Positions 19,001 to 27,294 of a DNA stretch of 64,000 nucleotides are shown in pieces (positions within the stretch are counted from its first letter, which is position 1; each line of letters begins with the position of its first letter). Source of the stretch: Branchiostoma floridae (lineage: Eukaryota > Chordata > Leptocardii > Amphioxiformes > Branchiostomatidae); the NCBI RefSeq assembly GCF_000003815.2, contig NC_049984.1:2767315-2831314 (forward strand), given 5' to 3'. A model generated the notes under the pieces. The model had not been told where the DNA came from, did not search any database, and saw only the letters and a list, made by a program, of their open reading frames with translations. A program made the position numbers and the translations under genes.

Positions 19001-21281
19001 CTGCCGCGCCGCGTGCCTGCGAAGCTGGTGTGTTACGCCGAATGGCGGTTATACCGGCTATACAGATACAGATACAGATACGATGACAGACATTATAATT
19101 TCTTTCTAACGTCTAATATTCTTAATTCTAATGTCAAGAATATGGTGTTTACTTAGTATACTGACATCTTAACATACATAAGCCTATGAAAATATTTGGG
19201 TGCACAATAAATAGGGTGCACAGCTCCAATTTTGGGTGCACCTGGGTGCACAAAACCCCAGTATTTCGAGCTCTGATAACACTTCTTGTTATCACTCCAA
19301 CATGGTGGCATCGTGTGGCACAATCAGTAAGGTGTTTGGCTCAAACCCCACAGGTAACGGATTCAAAACCGCTGATGTGCCCTTTTGTTTGAGCCACACC
19401 TCAAGCATGTTAAAGAACCCACCACACTTACTTAGTATTGAATATAGTAGGGGTTCTTCCCGGTTTGAGTGGATCAAATCTTAGTCAGGTCTCCGATTGA
19501 TATCTTGAAAAGGTGATAGACAGGCTTTTACAAAGTTTTAGCCAGGCATGCGTCAACGCGTGACCCACCTTTCTTAGAATAACAAGAAATTTGACGCTCT
19601 GGACGCCCTTACACTGGGGAAAAAATCCTCTGACAAGCATGAAATTCTGATTGACCAGGGATGCTACCAGGTCATCTGTGGTCACAATCTTCTAATTTGA
19701 CCTTTGTAACAGCATTTTTGCCTTTTAGGATACCTTAGAATGCACTATTTTAATTCAAAATCATCAAAAACTCTGCACCATGGAAGGTGGATGCCCCCGG
19801 ACCCCCTACAATAGTCACATACGGCGACTCACCAATAAATTTGGACTCCCTATTATAAAATCCTAGCTAAAAGCCTGGTGATCCTGTTATGTCATTCCTT
19901 CCACAAATGTGGTAAAACTAAATAAGTGGTACTTCACAAAATGGTTTACTAGGCATTTTCATGCATTTCATGACAAATCAGACATGAGATCTAGAACCTA
20001 CCAGACGGAGAAGTCAATACTAATTAAGTCTTCTCTGCAACCTTTGAGAGATTGTAAAATTGTACTAAAACTAGTAAAAGTAAAAGTAAATTATTTCACC
20101 TTTTCCTGCTCCTGTCTTTTCTTCAGACTGTAGTACTCTTTGTAGGTGTCTGAAACAGACAAACATTGATGTTCACTTAAAGGACCATATGGCAGAATTG
20201 ACCATACTCAAACATACTGCGATATTCAATATCTTGAACTTAAAGCATGGCCTCAATTTCATATCCACTCTCCACTGTGAAATTATGAAACCCCGAATAT
20301 ATGTTAGCCCTGCATGAGTACCGCTCCAGAGAATTATTTCAACAGTGAACTTAAAAACACAGTAAAGACTCCTTTCCCCCTTACTTACATCTTACATCTT
20401 CCCCAGGTAGGCTTGAGGGCCTGTCAGTTAAGAGCATTGTCTCTTCCACTCTTCCTGATCACGGAAGATCCCCTCCTCTTCCAGTCTAACTAGTCTGCCC
20501 AGTCTGTACTTTGTCAGTATCTCCTGTATGTTGCCCCTCCATCTCTTTCTGGGTCTACCTAAGGGGTGCTTGCCCTTTGGTCTGTCCTGGAGAGCTATCT
20601 TCGGAATTCTTCCCTCATCCATTCTTTCCACATGTCCAAGCCTTCTTAGGGCTGCTCTTCCTATGTCTTGTTCTATTGACGTTATGCCTAAGGTTTCTCT
20701 GAGGTACGTGTTTCTCAGTCTGTCAGCCCTCGTTTTGCCCAGCATGGTACGGACGACTTTCATTTCTGCAGCCTGTAGTCTACTGTCCTTTTCCCTACTG
20801 TCATTAAATTAAGTCCCTGCTAAATCATCATCATGAAATAAAATCATTACTACAGTATTTCACGTTGATAAAAGCATAGTGACAAAATAACAAAAGTTGT
20901 GCTACCTTTTACGTCTTGTGGGGCAGCAGCGATGTCATCCTGTGAGTGTGAACAACAAAGCTGTCAAAAGTGAAAACTGCCAGCTAGTAAAAATCCAACT
21001 TCCAAGTGACTACTACCCCCTCACCCCAACCTCTGCTTGGAGAATATGAATTCAACCACATAGTTTTCTTGACATAACTCCCACAAATGCATCGCAACAT
21101 ACACACACTGTTACAGAACTTTCAAATTGTGAACAAGGCAACAAGCTTAAATTCTGATACATTTGTATCAACATCTTTTTACTGTAGAATTTCGTACCTT
21201 GTTGGGTTTGCGACTGTTTTCTGACACAAACTCTGCCTCCCAACTCTTCAGCCTTTGCTTCAAGGTGCTGAGATGCTCCAT
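933..21281 (-). CDS. RECQL4: RECQL4-like DNA helicase, 5' part of gene (spliced, runs off left edge)
   Basis: RECQL4 is a nuclear 3'-5' DNA helicase of the RecQ family whose N-terminus resembles yeast Sld2 and acts in replication initiation and genome stability. Placed exons (minus strand): 21198-21281, 20906-20939, 20100-20149, 17985-18125, 15481-16694, 14552-14772, 12731-12898, 12006-12170, 10321-10457 and 933-1031. All junctions are GT-AG with matching phases and join to about 771 codons. Recognised blocks in order: N-terminal amphipathic helix; WGSSLNK...RKLKQR Sld2-like block (about residues 61-103); FDTAWLQRC (about 214-222, matching the vertebrate DPGWLQRC block); basic clusters (about 410-450); [10 protein letters not shown] followed by a CX2CX4HX4C knuckle (about 563-576); Walker A STGAGKS (about 701-707); then [10 protein letters not shown]. 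The segment just before Walker A (vertebrate FRPGQE region) is not found and may lie in a gap. The DEAH box and later helicase motifs lie outside the window. The linker exon makes the N-terminus longer than in mammals. Confidence 0.95.
1185..1300 (-). repeat. Partial duplicate of the 933-1031 exon and its upstream intron
   Basis: 1185-1215 repeats the intron text at 1036-1070 (tttcatatcaaatagtttta), and 1252-1282 repeats the exon text at 985-1015 (gtggagacagacggccttca). It is a broken second copy with no usable exon. Confidence 0.75.
3017..3116. other. Assembly gap (100 N)
   Basis: Exactly 100 N, the conventional filler for a gap of unknown size. It hides the left end of a hAT-like element whose right end follows. 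Confidence 0.99.
3117..3362. mobile_element. hAT-like MITE, right part
   Basis: The sequence from tactagtatacatcatattc to the terminal ATTTCGAGCCCTG matches the right half of the complete element at 6198-6594, including the GGTGCACC-type inner palindromes. The left end falls in the gap. Confidence 0.85.
4118..4320. mobile_element. Palindromic MITE, CACCTTTATCCG ends
   Basis: Inverted ends gttcacctttatccg and cggataaaggtgaac enclose about 200 bp, with a further inner CACCTTTATCCG copy at the left end. No ORF. The target duplication is unclear. Confidence 0.75.
4450..4690. repeat. Intronic duplicate block, copy A
   Basis: The block from acagatcctcaacttgaaat to aggaacaggtcttcttttgt is repeated at about 9143-9395 with small indels, 4.7 kb away in the same RECQL4 intron. 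No coding potential seen. Confidence 0.8.
5478..5705. mobile_element. Old CAGTGCT...-type palindromic element
   Basis: Starts cagtgctcaaaata, followed by ttgcacacttgcaaacgcaa and a GCGCAACCTGG-type right side. The same element is present at 7786-8975, where it is split by a later insertion. Probably a decayed relative of the CAGGGCTCGAAAT family. Confidence 0.65.
6198..6594. mobile_element. Complete hAT-like MITE with 6-bp target duplication
   Basis: 397 bp with terminal inverted repeats CAGGGCTCGAAAT and ATTTCGAGCCCTG, flanked by TAAAAG at 6192-6197 and 6595-6600. The interior is rich in GGGTGCACC palindromes and has no transposase. A CAGGG terminus fits the hAT superfamily; a 6-bp rather than 8-bp duplication is less usual, so the superfamily is inferred. 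Confidence 0.9.
6601..6830 (+). mobile_element. 3' end of a non-LTR retrotransposon
   Basis: Carries the last codons of an ORF ([12 protein letters not shown], stop near 6702), then taatataaccagctgctgcc and a 3' tail of irregular ACAGAT repeats. The same 3' end follows the reverse-transcriptase fragment at 18296-19085. Confidence 0.8.
6830..7397. repeat. Direct duplication in RECQL4 intron
   Basis: About 6850-7023 and 7220-7397 are direct copies (actgaaccacacac, gtacctgtaaca, aatctgattacagaccag, ctatcaggtaattggcaggg). They lie about 375 bp apart with unrelated spacer. No ORF. Confidence 0.8.
7425..7790. repeat. Tandem repeat, about 160-bp unit, roughly 2.3 copies
   Basis: Units begin near 7433, 7590 and 7753 with gttactc-gatta followed by aggg-accgtacagaaa, and include ggacctctgg, cgtccctaac and ccattttcact. 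The copies have diverged substantially. Confidence 0.75.
7786..8975. mobile_element. Old palindromic element split by a younger insertion
   Basis: 7786-7917 and 8780-8975 match the left and right parts of the 5478-5705 element. The younger element at 7924-8773 sits between them with a clean target duplication, which gives the order of insertion. Confidence 0.7.
7924..8773. mobile_element. 850-bp nonautonomous hAT-like element
   Basis: Ends CAGGCCTCGAAAT and AATTCGAGCCCTG, flanked by perfect CTACAT duplications (7918-7923 and 8774-8779). Subterminal GTTGCGCA/GCGCAACCTG palindromes are present. The interior (8400-8575) is promoter-like and lacks a transposase ORF. Confidence 0.88.
9143..9395. 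repeat. Intronic duplicate block, copy B
   Basis: Partner of 4450-4690, in the same orientation; the two copies differ by several substitutions and by an extra gtagcataatcttagaaag segment. Confidence 0.8.
9641..9790. repeat. 59-bp tandem repeat, about 2.5 copies
   Basis: Units start at 9641, 9700 and 9759 (cattggccaggtg-tcc). The first two are about 95 percent alike and the third is truncated. The flanks are rich in ggtcact/acaggtgg text typical of this intron. Confidence 0.85.
10321..10457 (-). CDS. RECQL4: RECQL4 exon with helicase motif I (Walker A)
   Basis: 137 nt, acceptor ctctccctcag, donor CAG|GTGAGA. It reads [20 protein letters not shown], then [33 protein letters not shown] is the ATP-binding Walker A loop; [11 protein letters not shown] is the motif Ia region. 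It matches vertebrate RECQL4 almost residue for residue. The entry phase fits exon 8 directly, although about 30 expected residues are absent between them. Confidence 0.95.
10498..10600. mobile_element. hAT-like element, left end only
   Basis: Begins CAGGGCTCGAAAT, followed by GCAGGT/ACCTGC palindromes in place of the GGTGCACC of other copies. No matching right terminus found nearby. It starts 41 nt upstream (in gene sense) of the acceptor of the Walker A exon. Confidence 0.75.
11438..11628. mobile_element. MITE with TTCGCGG-rich ends
   Basis: Inverted ends TACTGTTAATGCAT and ATGCATTTACAGTA with inner TTAAGTTCGCGG and CGCGAAAG copies. A related piece is at 37045-37185. Confidence 0.8.
11657..11751. 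repeat. 34-bp inverted repeat beside a gap
   Basis: 11657-11690 and 11718-11751 are inverted copies with one mismatch around a 27-nt loop; the right arm ends at the gap. Probably a MITE or a hard-to-assemble hairpin. Confidence 0.85.
11752..11851. other. Assembly gap (100 N)
   Basis: Unknown-size gap between RECQL4 exon 8 and the Walker A exon, where the missing pre-Walker exon would be expected. Confidence 0.99.
12006..12170 (-). CDS. RECQL4: RECQL4 exon 8, proline-rich linker
   Basis: 165 nt, acceptor ctccttacag, donor CAGG|GTAAGC, phase 1 in and out. It reads [10 protein letters not shown], then a run of seven prolines, then [14 protein letters not shown]. The PLY...GELQ end resembles the vertebrate PLYSLGPSGQL stretch just before the helicase domain. 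Confidence 0.82.
12731..12898 (-). CDS. RECQL4: RECQL4 exon 7, acidic linker
   Basis: 168 nt reading (V)[17 protein letters not shown] through GGRNPQ, entering and leaving in phase 1 with donor CAAC|GTGAGG. It lies between the zinc knuckle and the helicase core, where vertebrate sequences are poorly conserved, so support comes from frame continuity and splice sites rather than residue similarity. Confidence 0.8.
12860..13185 (-). repeat. Tandem duplication of exon 7 start and upstream intron
   Basis: 12860-13010 and 13035-13185 are nearly identical with a 175-bp offset, covering the first 39 bases of exon 7, its acceptor and about 110 bp of upstream intron. The stretch before each donor (13008-13034 and 12690-12730) is also related. 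This is the origin of candidate exon 7a. Confidence 0.9.
13035..13073 (-). CDS. RECQL4: RECQL4 candidate cassette exon 7a (duplicate of exon 7 start)
   Basis: A 39-nt copy of the first 39 bases of exon 7, with the same acceptor (tctcctccag) and its own strong donor CCCAG|GTAAGG. It reads (V)[12 protein letters not shown]. It enters and leaves in phase 1, so it can be included or skipped without a frameshift. The upstream intron is also duplicated, with an offset of 175 bp. Whether it is spliced in cannot be told from sequence. Confidence 0.55.
13193..13440. repeat. Dispersed repeat, copy 2
   Basis: Second copy of the family seen at 340-560 (gggccgactactctctcttc through gaaggacccctactcttttc), continuing into a gggttctttaacgtgctcaag segment shared with about 41600 and 19400. 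Lies in the RECQL4 intron upstream of exon 7a. Confidence 0.7.
13615..14472 (-). repeat. Tandem array of partial RECQL4 exon 6 (zinc-knuckle) copies
   Basis: The intron 3' of exon 6 holds about eight partial copies of the exon end plus flanking intron. The best is 14409-14472, 64 nt encoding [20 protein letters not shown] with all zinc ligands and the donor. Shorter ones start near 14333, 14287, 14168, 14069, 13929, 13843 and 13619. Spacer sequence (actggctaacacacac, and a ttgttctgttacac-type tract) repeats with each unit, so exon and intron were amplified together. Confidence 0.9.
13740..13806. repeat. (GAGGT)n microsatellite
   Basis: About 13 perfect copies of the pentamer, inside the zinc-knuckle exon array. 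Confidence 0.97.
14552..14772 (-). CDS. RECQL4: RECQL4 exon 6, NFVRLNM block and CCHC zinc knuckle
   Basis: 221 nt. It supplies the base completing the Arg codon opened by exon 5, then reads [20 protein letters not shown], a basic stretch, and [14 protein letters not shown]. The NFVRLNM block corresponds to vertebrate NYVRLNM. The knuckle has the spacing CX2CX4HX4C with all four ligands present; mammalian RECQL4 is degenerate here. Zinc knuckles of this family bind single-stranded nucleic acid. The donor is AAAG|GTGGGG. The 3' part of this exon is the parent of an intronic array. Confidence 0.94.
14800..14990 (+). pseudogene. Non-LTR reverse-transcriptase tail relic
   Basis: Reads [17 protein letters not shown] before a stop. 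[12 protein letters not shown] is typical of the C-terminal end of RTE/Jockey-like ORF2. It sits in the RECQL4 intron between exons 5 and 6, opposite to the gene. Confidence 0.65.
15481..16694 (-). CDS. RECQL4: RECQL4 exon 5, large charged linker exon
   Basis: 1,214 nt, about 404 codons, entering in phase 0 (acceptor tgtgttacag) and leaving with two spare bases at CCAAG|GTAACA. Near its start it carries FDTAWLQRC, equivalent to vertebrate DPGWLQRC. The remainder is low-complexity and probably disordered, rich in S, T, K and E. It has basic clusters ([18 protein letters not shown]) that look like bipartite nuclear localisation signals, then an acidic stretch (EFDDDMEEG). TPRTK and SPMRK fit the full CDK consensus, which fits the Sld2 analogy, but phosphorylation is inferred. 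A 9-bp repeat gives TGETGETGE, and I see no credible intron inside. Confidence 0.93.
17089..17930 (-). repeat. Tandem array of partial RECQL4 exon 4 copies
   Basis: Nine degraded copies of the last 45 or so bases of exon 4 plus its donor lie downstream of it in the intron: about 17887-17930, 17785-17828, 17689-17712 (internally shortened), 17569-17612, 17456-17498, 17358-17401, 17266-17308, 17177-17219 and 17089-17124. They are separated by GAGT/GAAT microsatellite. Seven still have GT at the donor position; those at 17456 and 17177 have lost it. Most keep a pyrimidine-rich tract ending in AG, often CAGCAG. A single mini-exon would be 40 or 37 nt, which shifts the frame. Confidence 0.9.
17985..18125 (-). 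CDS. RECQL4: RECQL4 exon 4, Sld2-like block
   Basis: 141 nt, 47 codons, phase 0 at both ends. It begins [15 protein letters not shown] and ends [15 protein letters not shown]. Vertebrate RECQL4 has CWGPHLNRAAT...YGQRLKANLKG here, the second conserved Sld2-type block. Its last 45 or so bases and the donor GTAGGG are the parent of a tandem array that fills the next kilobase of intron. A hAT-like transposon end sits only 14 nt upstream of the acceptor. Confidence 0.92.
18140..19275. mobile_element. hAT-like MITE carrying a nested retrotransposon fragment
   Basis: Left end CAGGGCTCGAAAT at 18140, right end ATTTCGAGCTCTG at 19275, flanked by (C)ATAAC duplications, the right one apparently short by one base. 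GGTGCACC palindromes lie inside both ends. A non-LTR fragment (18296-19085) interrupts it. Confidence 0.8.
18296..19085 (+). pseudogene. Non-LTR retrotransposon ORF2 fragment, C-terminal reverse-transcriptase region
   Basis: A 5'-truncated ORF ends at the stop near 18988. It contains YLGVTL, then [19 protein letters not shown] and [11 protein letters not shown], hallmarks of the thumb/C-terminal region of CR1/Jockey/L2-type reverse transcriptase. The palm and catalytic motifs are missing. It is followed by the same 3' end and ACAGAT tail as 6601-6830. Dead copy, inserted in a MITE inside a RECQL4 intron. Confidence 0.85.
20100..20149 (-). CDS. RECQL4: RECQL4 exon 3
   Basis: 50 nt reading (D)[16 protein letters not shown], equivalent to vertebrate ALYREYRTLKR. 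The acceptor is gtctgtttcag and the donor AAG|GTGAAA. It enters in phase 1 and leaves in phase 0. The intron between exons 2 and 3 contains a reverse-transcriptase tail relic on the same strand. Confidence 0.88.
20420..20815 (-). pseudogene. Non-LTR reverse-transcriptase tail relic
   Basis: The minus strand reads ...[17 protein letters not shown]... then [11 protein letters not shown], the common C-terminal tail of RTE/CR1-like ORF2. About 110 residues are open. It lies in the RECQL4 intron between exons 2 and 3, same strand as the gene, with no conserved catalytic domain. Confidence 0.8.
20906..20939 (-). CDS. RECQL4: RECQL4 exon 2 (34-nt microexon)
   Basis: Reads [11 protein letters not shown] plus one base, matching the vertebrate DDVEAAPEETR segment that follows the N-terminal helix. 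It is bounded by cactcacag and G|GTAGC. It enters in phase 0 and leaves in phase 1, exactly as exons 1 and 3 require. Confidence 0.88.
21029..21049. mobile_element. Fragment of CTCCAAGCAGAGG-family MITE end
   Basis: AACCTCTGCTTGGAGAATA is the right end of the family seen complete at 35141-35332 and 44315-44481. Only one end is present. Confidence 0.7.
21198..21281 (-). CDS. RECQL4: RECQL4 exon 1 (start codon)
   Basis: 84 nt, 28 codons, starting [18 protein letters not shown], which parallels the vertebrate RECQL4 start MERLRDVRERLQAWERAF. This N-terminal helix is the homeodomain-like, Sld2-related part of the protein. The exon ends in phase 0 at AAG|GTACGA. The ATG was chosen because its distance to the conserved LKSWE segment matches vertebrate proteins. 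A possible 3' splice site (ctgttccag) lies just upstream, so a separate 5'UTR exon is possible. Confidence 0.9.
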
Positions 21282-22240
21282 GGCTGGGCTGGAACAGATT
21301 TAAAACATCAGAAAACTGGAAAGGGTATCAGGCATCACAGATGTAAACTACAATGGACTGATGTACTAGTAATATGGGTGAGAACACGCTACCTTGAGAG
21401 CTCTAAATGATCCGCAGAAACCTGAGATGAGAGTGAGCTGAACTTCAAGTCTTGAAATGGAGTTCCTATTTGGCTGAATCAACTCTACTCTACTCTAGAA
21501 GTTGATTTCCAGGTCTATCAACATGGATGAACTAAACTGGAGCAGTATACATGTAATAGTGTAACAGTGGGGTTCAAGTGCTGCCAAACTGATCACACCA
21601 AAAGCTCTGACTCTGAGCCTTTGGCGTTGTGGTTTGCACATTGAACTTTAACTTCATTCATCCATCTTTTGCTGCTTGTGTCAAGTAGATGTTGGCAACT
21701 TGGTATTCTGGAAATAGGCTGACTTGTGTCTGTGTGTGCGCAGGAATTTCTGTTCAGAAACGTGTGACAGTCACTGCCGACTTCCGCGTTCAAAGAACAA
21801 GGAAATACCCGCCGAGCTAAACAGGGGGCGCTTTTAAACCACCAACAGTTGCCGAGGCCTGGACAGCGATAGCTTTCAAAAACTATGTAGAGGGGCCAGG
21901 TCTGACAACTCCAGAGCAAATTAAGTAGCCCTACTTTCCATAAAGTGAACAAGGTACTCAGAATTCTTATCGTTCTCGAAGAAGGTTATGAAAAGTCTGA
22001 CATTTAGATCCTTTGAGTGTTTAGTGTCCGTCACCACAAAACGCCCCCCTCCCACTGTACTGCTCGACCAACAAAACTGCAAAATATGACATTCCCCGCA
22101 ATGTCTGACGTCAAAACTACAGAAACAAGCAGACTGGAGTACCTGTTATCATATAACGTCAGAGGTACCGTACTTGAGACTTTATTTACCTTCTGCCGAC
22201 GTGTCCAAGTTTTGTTTTTGCCGCCAAATCAGCAGGGCGC

Positions 22241-22376
22241 AGCCATATTGGTCACGGGTAGTGCGCAGGCGCGGCGCCGAGCATGACGGGTAAGGCGCGA
22301 AACGTGCACCTGTTGACCTTCGCAGCAGGTGACCTTCAGAAAGGACAAGATTCTCGTTATACTGGGGCTGTCTAGA
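22241..22376. promoter_or_regulatory. Housekeeping-type promoter cluster with short ORF
   Basis: A YY1-like GCCATATTG with an inverted CCAAT (22241-22251) and an NRF1-like TGCGCAGGCGC (22262-22272) lie in a short CG-rich patch about 960 bp upstream of the RECQL4 start codon. It could be the RECQL4 promoter, a bidirectional one, or the start of a plus-strand transcript. A 30-codon ORF starting ATGACGGGTAAG opens at 22283 and also contains a G|GTAAGG donor-like site. Confidence 0.4.
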
Positions 22377-25300
22377 GTTTTCTGACGTCTCAAACTATGA
22401 TTCTTCGAGTAAACTTAGTTCTTGAGTATCGGAGGTTTGTGATACGTGAAAAAATCACGACTAAAGTTATCAAAACAAGTTCCGATTTCACGGCAAAGGA
22501 TTTCGCACCAACATGCCAAGAAAAACACACCGTTTTAGCACGTTTTTCACAACGCTCGCGCATGCTAAATGCGATAATTATGAGCGGAAACGCTCAATGC
22601 TAAGCCAATTTTCACCTCCCCTCTAATCCTGACTGAGCGACCTTTGGTTGTCCATTATCCCACAGAAATACCGTTTCACACCCCCATTCAATGTGAACAC
22701 ACAACACCGGGCTTCCAGACGGTGTAAATCAACTATTCAAAACTTGTTTCACGTCCCCTTTTGTCCAGGTACGCTTTGTCGTTTTGATGGCCCGCGGCAA
22801 TACACATAAAATACACCATCAGTGAACGGTTTCTTCGATATTGACACTAGGCTGTGCTTCCCCCTTTCTGCATTTTACCTTCTTACTGTTTATTGTTCAA
22901 CAATCTAACGTTAACGTTATTACACATAACGTTACATGGAATACTCTCAGAAAACATTTGTGGCCAAACGTTGTTGTTGTTGTCCTCATTCATTGAAAGC
23001 ATAGAGGTTTGGATATAACCTCCTCGTTCAAATCAAAGCCAAATAGTGTCCTCGAGAGCGTCTATTCCTACAACAGATATTGTATTTTGGTTTTCTTTCC
23101 TACCATTGAAACACTGTTGAACTTGAAATGATAACGAAAAAAGACTCAAAACAATCCATGTCGGTTGTAAACCGCGCGATCTCGCCACCTCACTGCACTG
23201 GCAGGTGTTCGCATCACGAGAACAAAGGCCGTCGGGCCTCTTCTGTCGGAATTCAAACCTTTTGTTACAGTTCAGCGATGTGGTGATAATACCCGTACAT
23301 ATACACACCACACGCGCGCGCTGCAAATCTGGTCTTGGCTATAGCATTGTATGGGTATTTTTGTTACTTTCCCGGGGCATCTCTCCCAGATATATCTAAC
23401 GTTACTCCTGGGATAGTTGTAATGAACGGAAACACTTTTCCAGCGGAAAACTACTAGTTAGGCAGCTGGTTACAGTGTCACACCGTTGTCTTTTCTGTTT
23501 CTGAACGAGAGCCATAGATGTTACCAAGGGGGTTACAAAAACGAACAAACAGAACAAAGAACCTGTGAAAGAAGACGTGATAAAATTGATTGAATAACAC
23601 CTGCGTGTAAAACACACTTACCTACCACTGATAAATAAAAACATGTCAACCTCATAACCTGCCTTCCCTCCCCAACCTTGTAATATACCTATAGAATCAT
23701 ACTCGAAACTGTGACCGAATATCTTTGCGAAATTCCCACACACATACTGAAAAAGATTGTCGGAGCCTCACAAGGCCGCACATGAGAGAGAGCACAATAG
23801 GATGAAGCCAGAGTATCATTATAAACATTTCCCGACCTTGGACTGTTTAATCGACGGAAATAACGCGTAAGGCTGATCACGTAGTAATCACACACAGATA
23901 TCACGTACTCGCGGTGTGGTACAATTCAACCCTCTCGCTGTCCCGCTCTGTGTACCTTTCCCGGGTCTCTGTTTGCAGTGGGACTCTGCCTTCAAATGTG
24001 TGTATGTAGTCGGATTTGTAGGAAGTTGTGGCATTAGTAGAAAGTTTCCGTTTACAAAGTGAACCGCAAGTGTTGGTACTTTCTTGACGGTCGACGCAAG
24101 GTGTACACTTACAGGCTTTTCCGTTGGAGGAAAGTCGGGATATTGCTAATATACGATAATATTTGCGTCTCCGTGAAACTTCCTGTCATTAGGGTCCGGC
24201 TTAGGTCACATTACGTGCAGGAAATTTCAATGGAGTTCTTTATTCAGAGTTTAGAATTACGTGTCAGCTTGGCGGCATTATGTATTGAAAACAGAGGTTT
24301 GCGGGGCGCTAAAGACCGAGTGACTGATGATGATCGCCCGACCTGTTTTCAATACCTGCACCCATCTGGGACCCGATGCGGGGTTAAGGTCAGACATCGA
24401 AGTTAGGGCTGCCCATTGACAAGCATGTTGAAATACACTGAATGAAGGCTTCAAAAAAGTACTAACCCATAGTTCAATCTTTAAAATTCTTCTCCACCAG
24501 AAAGTCACTTGGGTCTAGTTTATAAGCATTCAAAGAAAACAGAGGGTTGTTTGGCTCATTCTCGGAGAAAAGCTCGCTCTATGAAACAAACCTCACCTTT
24601 GACCCATTTTCCCTCCTGATACAACCAGTAGCACCCTATAACTAAAACCTGTCCTTACACCAGCTGAACTGCTGAACTGAACAAATTTTGACCCAAACAG
24701 GAAAGCTTAGACCCTACCTGTCTCTTCTAACTCAAAAAGTCTCCAGATTGGGCAAAAATTTTCAAGGAAAAGAAGGATTTTCAAGGATTTTAAGTCACAC
24801 CCAAATCGTCTTCCCATTTTTTGCCCTCTACCGCGCAACGCAACTCTGACGTCAGCCCTTAAACTCCCAACATGTGGGAAAACTCCGAGATAAAAACTCG
24901 CTATTAAACTACTAGTAACTAGTCAGTACGGAGTCACCGGTCGGAACGTGTGTTCTGTGGATTTACCTTGAGTTTATTTCGTCCTTGGCGCATGGAAAAA
25001 CGCAGGTTTCCTTTCGATGAAAGCTCCTTGTTTCGAAAATTCAAAGAATGTGCTAGAAATGACCTCCCTTTATTTTCTTTTATTCTCTCATTTTCATTAC
25101 ACTTTTAAAAAAGTATTTACATGTTTCGTAGACTCAGTCATTTTTGAGGCGAAAATAGTATATACGCCGATGATAGAGTCATTTTTAAAGAAGTGGCGAG
25201 GGAAATAGTATGGGGGAGAAGTTGTTGTGTTATTGTTTATTTTTACCAACAAACTGAGGAAAAGTCGTCCAGAGTTATCCCCGCTACATCTCGCGGACGC

Positions 25301-25403
25301 CAGTTTGTGAAGTGATCGTCGTTCACGCACCGTTTGACGCGGGTACGTGCGCCGAGCCGAGCTGATGGCCTCCAGAGCCGAGCGGAGCAGCAGGGCAGAA
25401 TGT

Positions 25404-25520
25404 AGCCTACATAGCAGGCTCTCTGTGTCTATTTTTCGTCTTTTGGGGCTCATAAGATCTCATAATACACGTGCACTTTTGCTGGTCATTTCTTTTTGTA
25501 CTGGGTCGTTTCAGGCTCCT
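25404..25520. mobile_element. MITE fragment, AGCAGGCTCTCTG family
   Basis: tagcctacatagcaggctct followed by cacttttgctggtcatttct matches the left parts of the elements at 38157-38352 and 39055-39373. The right end is not seen here. Confidence 0.7.
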
Positions 25521-26463
25521 TCAATGGTGGTTTGTAGCCTGGTTTGTACCGCGGCGCTACGAACGACCCAATACAATTTTTTGAAAAACTTGAAAGGACG
25601 GAACGCGAGGTCTGGATAGTCTTGCTAGTAGGCTCAGCGGTGGACCATTTGTCAGTGCCGTCTCCTCAAGATATGATCTTCTGTTTTCTGCCTGCTGGCT
25701 TTGTTATAAACCTGGTTCTGTTGGCTCTCATTTTCAGCAACCACGGTCATCCGTCATGTAAAACAGAAGTAGACGTGATGGAGCCTGGTGACCATGTTAA
25801 TAACCTAATAAAGCAGTTTCATTTCAGTTTAATCTTCAAGCAGATATTGGGGGTGGAATTCGAAGTCCTAACGAGTTCCTCACAGTGACCGTCGCCGGCT
25901 GCGCACCATCCATCCACTCAACGGGTTGGCTGTCAGAAAACCAAGGAGGTCAAGTTCACACCTCCTCGAGAAAACGGTACGATCTGCTGCCCTAGTATCT
26001 GCCTGAATATTGTCACCAGTTTTGTAACCAATTGTAAAAAGATAAATAACAGAAATGTTATAAGCGCCAATCGCATACTATGTTTCGCGGCTCTGGTGGA
26101 ACTCGAGCTTAGAAAACAGTCGTCAGCAAAAAAGAAAAAGAAAAATCTGCTATGGTTCGTATTTAATCCCAGCAAGGAGGTTTTGTTATTAAAACCTCCT
26201 TGATCCCAGAAAGAACAATATTAGTACTTTCTTCCAAGTTAGACAAAACTGTCAAAGGTATCACTCATTTGAGCACTAATCCTGGAGAGGGCGACAGTGG
26301 TCGTTGAAAATTTGATCCGTGTGTACCTTACTGTTGGAATAAAGTTAAGCATTGTAGTATGATTACTGCCAACACAGATGAGCTTCCATGATGATCTATA
26401 GGAAACAACATTGTAAATGCCCGTCGCACAGCCTGCTTGTAGGCTACTATGTCCTGTAGAATA

Positions 26464-26607
26464 ATCTCCAACCAGATCCACGGTGCGTAATGTATAGTAT
26501 CAAACTTCTCCGGTGCCCGTTTGACTCCCTTAGCCGGCTACACTCCTTGGCCAGCTTTGATACTATCTTCTGGCACCGTAGGATCTGCTTGGAGATTACT
26601 GTAGAAC
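26464..26607. mobile_element. MITE, AATCTCCAAGCAGATC ends
   Basis: Ends aatctccaaccagatc and gatctgcttggagatta enclose tagtatcaaa...tttgatacta inner inverted repeats. An inverted-orientation copy is at 63576-63717; right-end pieces are at 33660-33735 and 27760-27797. Confidence 0.88.
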
Positions 26608-27294
26608 ACTGTATGGAACGCGATGTCTTGCTGCGCGCTGGGTCCGGCCGTCACCACCTACCCCGTTATAACTTCCAGCTGCCGAGAACCTGATCCAAAC
26701 TCGGCGGGCACAGACCACCTACCGCCCGAGGGACGATAGCAACAACCTGCGCCTCTTTCATATCTGCATGGTGTAACTAGGTACACTCTTTAGGGACTTC
26801 CGAAGGGGTCAGGGAAGGAAAAGTGGGCAAAAATTGGAGGCAAGTTCAAGTCGCGTGCTCCTACCGGACCTGTACCGGACCTGTAGACTCTATTCTACTC
26901 TACTCTACTACACTCTAATACATTGTATCGTGGTCAACCTTCCCTCGCAAAATGTTTTTTTTTTTTCGCCAGCGCAGTTGGTCTGGGTGTAGACTTTTAT
27001 TAGATAATTCGTCTTTCCTAAACGCGGTTGGTAATTTGCAAAAAAAAAAAGTTCCAGGTTTCGATCACTATTTTCAGTTGTCCACTCATTTGGGGGACGA
27101 TTTCTGCTTTTCTACTTTTACCCGAACTTTTAAAGTTTTTTTTTTCCAAGAAGTATGTACGAACATGGTACAAGGCCACAAAATATCAGCATCATTTCAT
27201 CTTTCCACCTCAGCGTTCGTATCGTAGACGAACGTGATTTGACCTCTCGCACCGCCAAAAGTACCTGTCGCGGTCGCTAGTTTTTTCTTTAATT

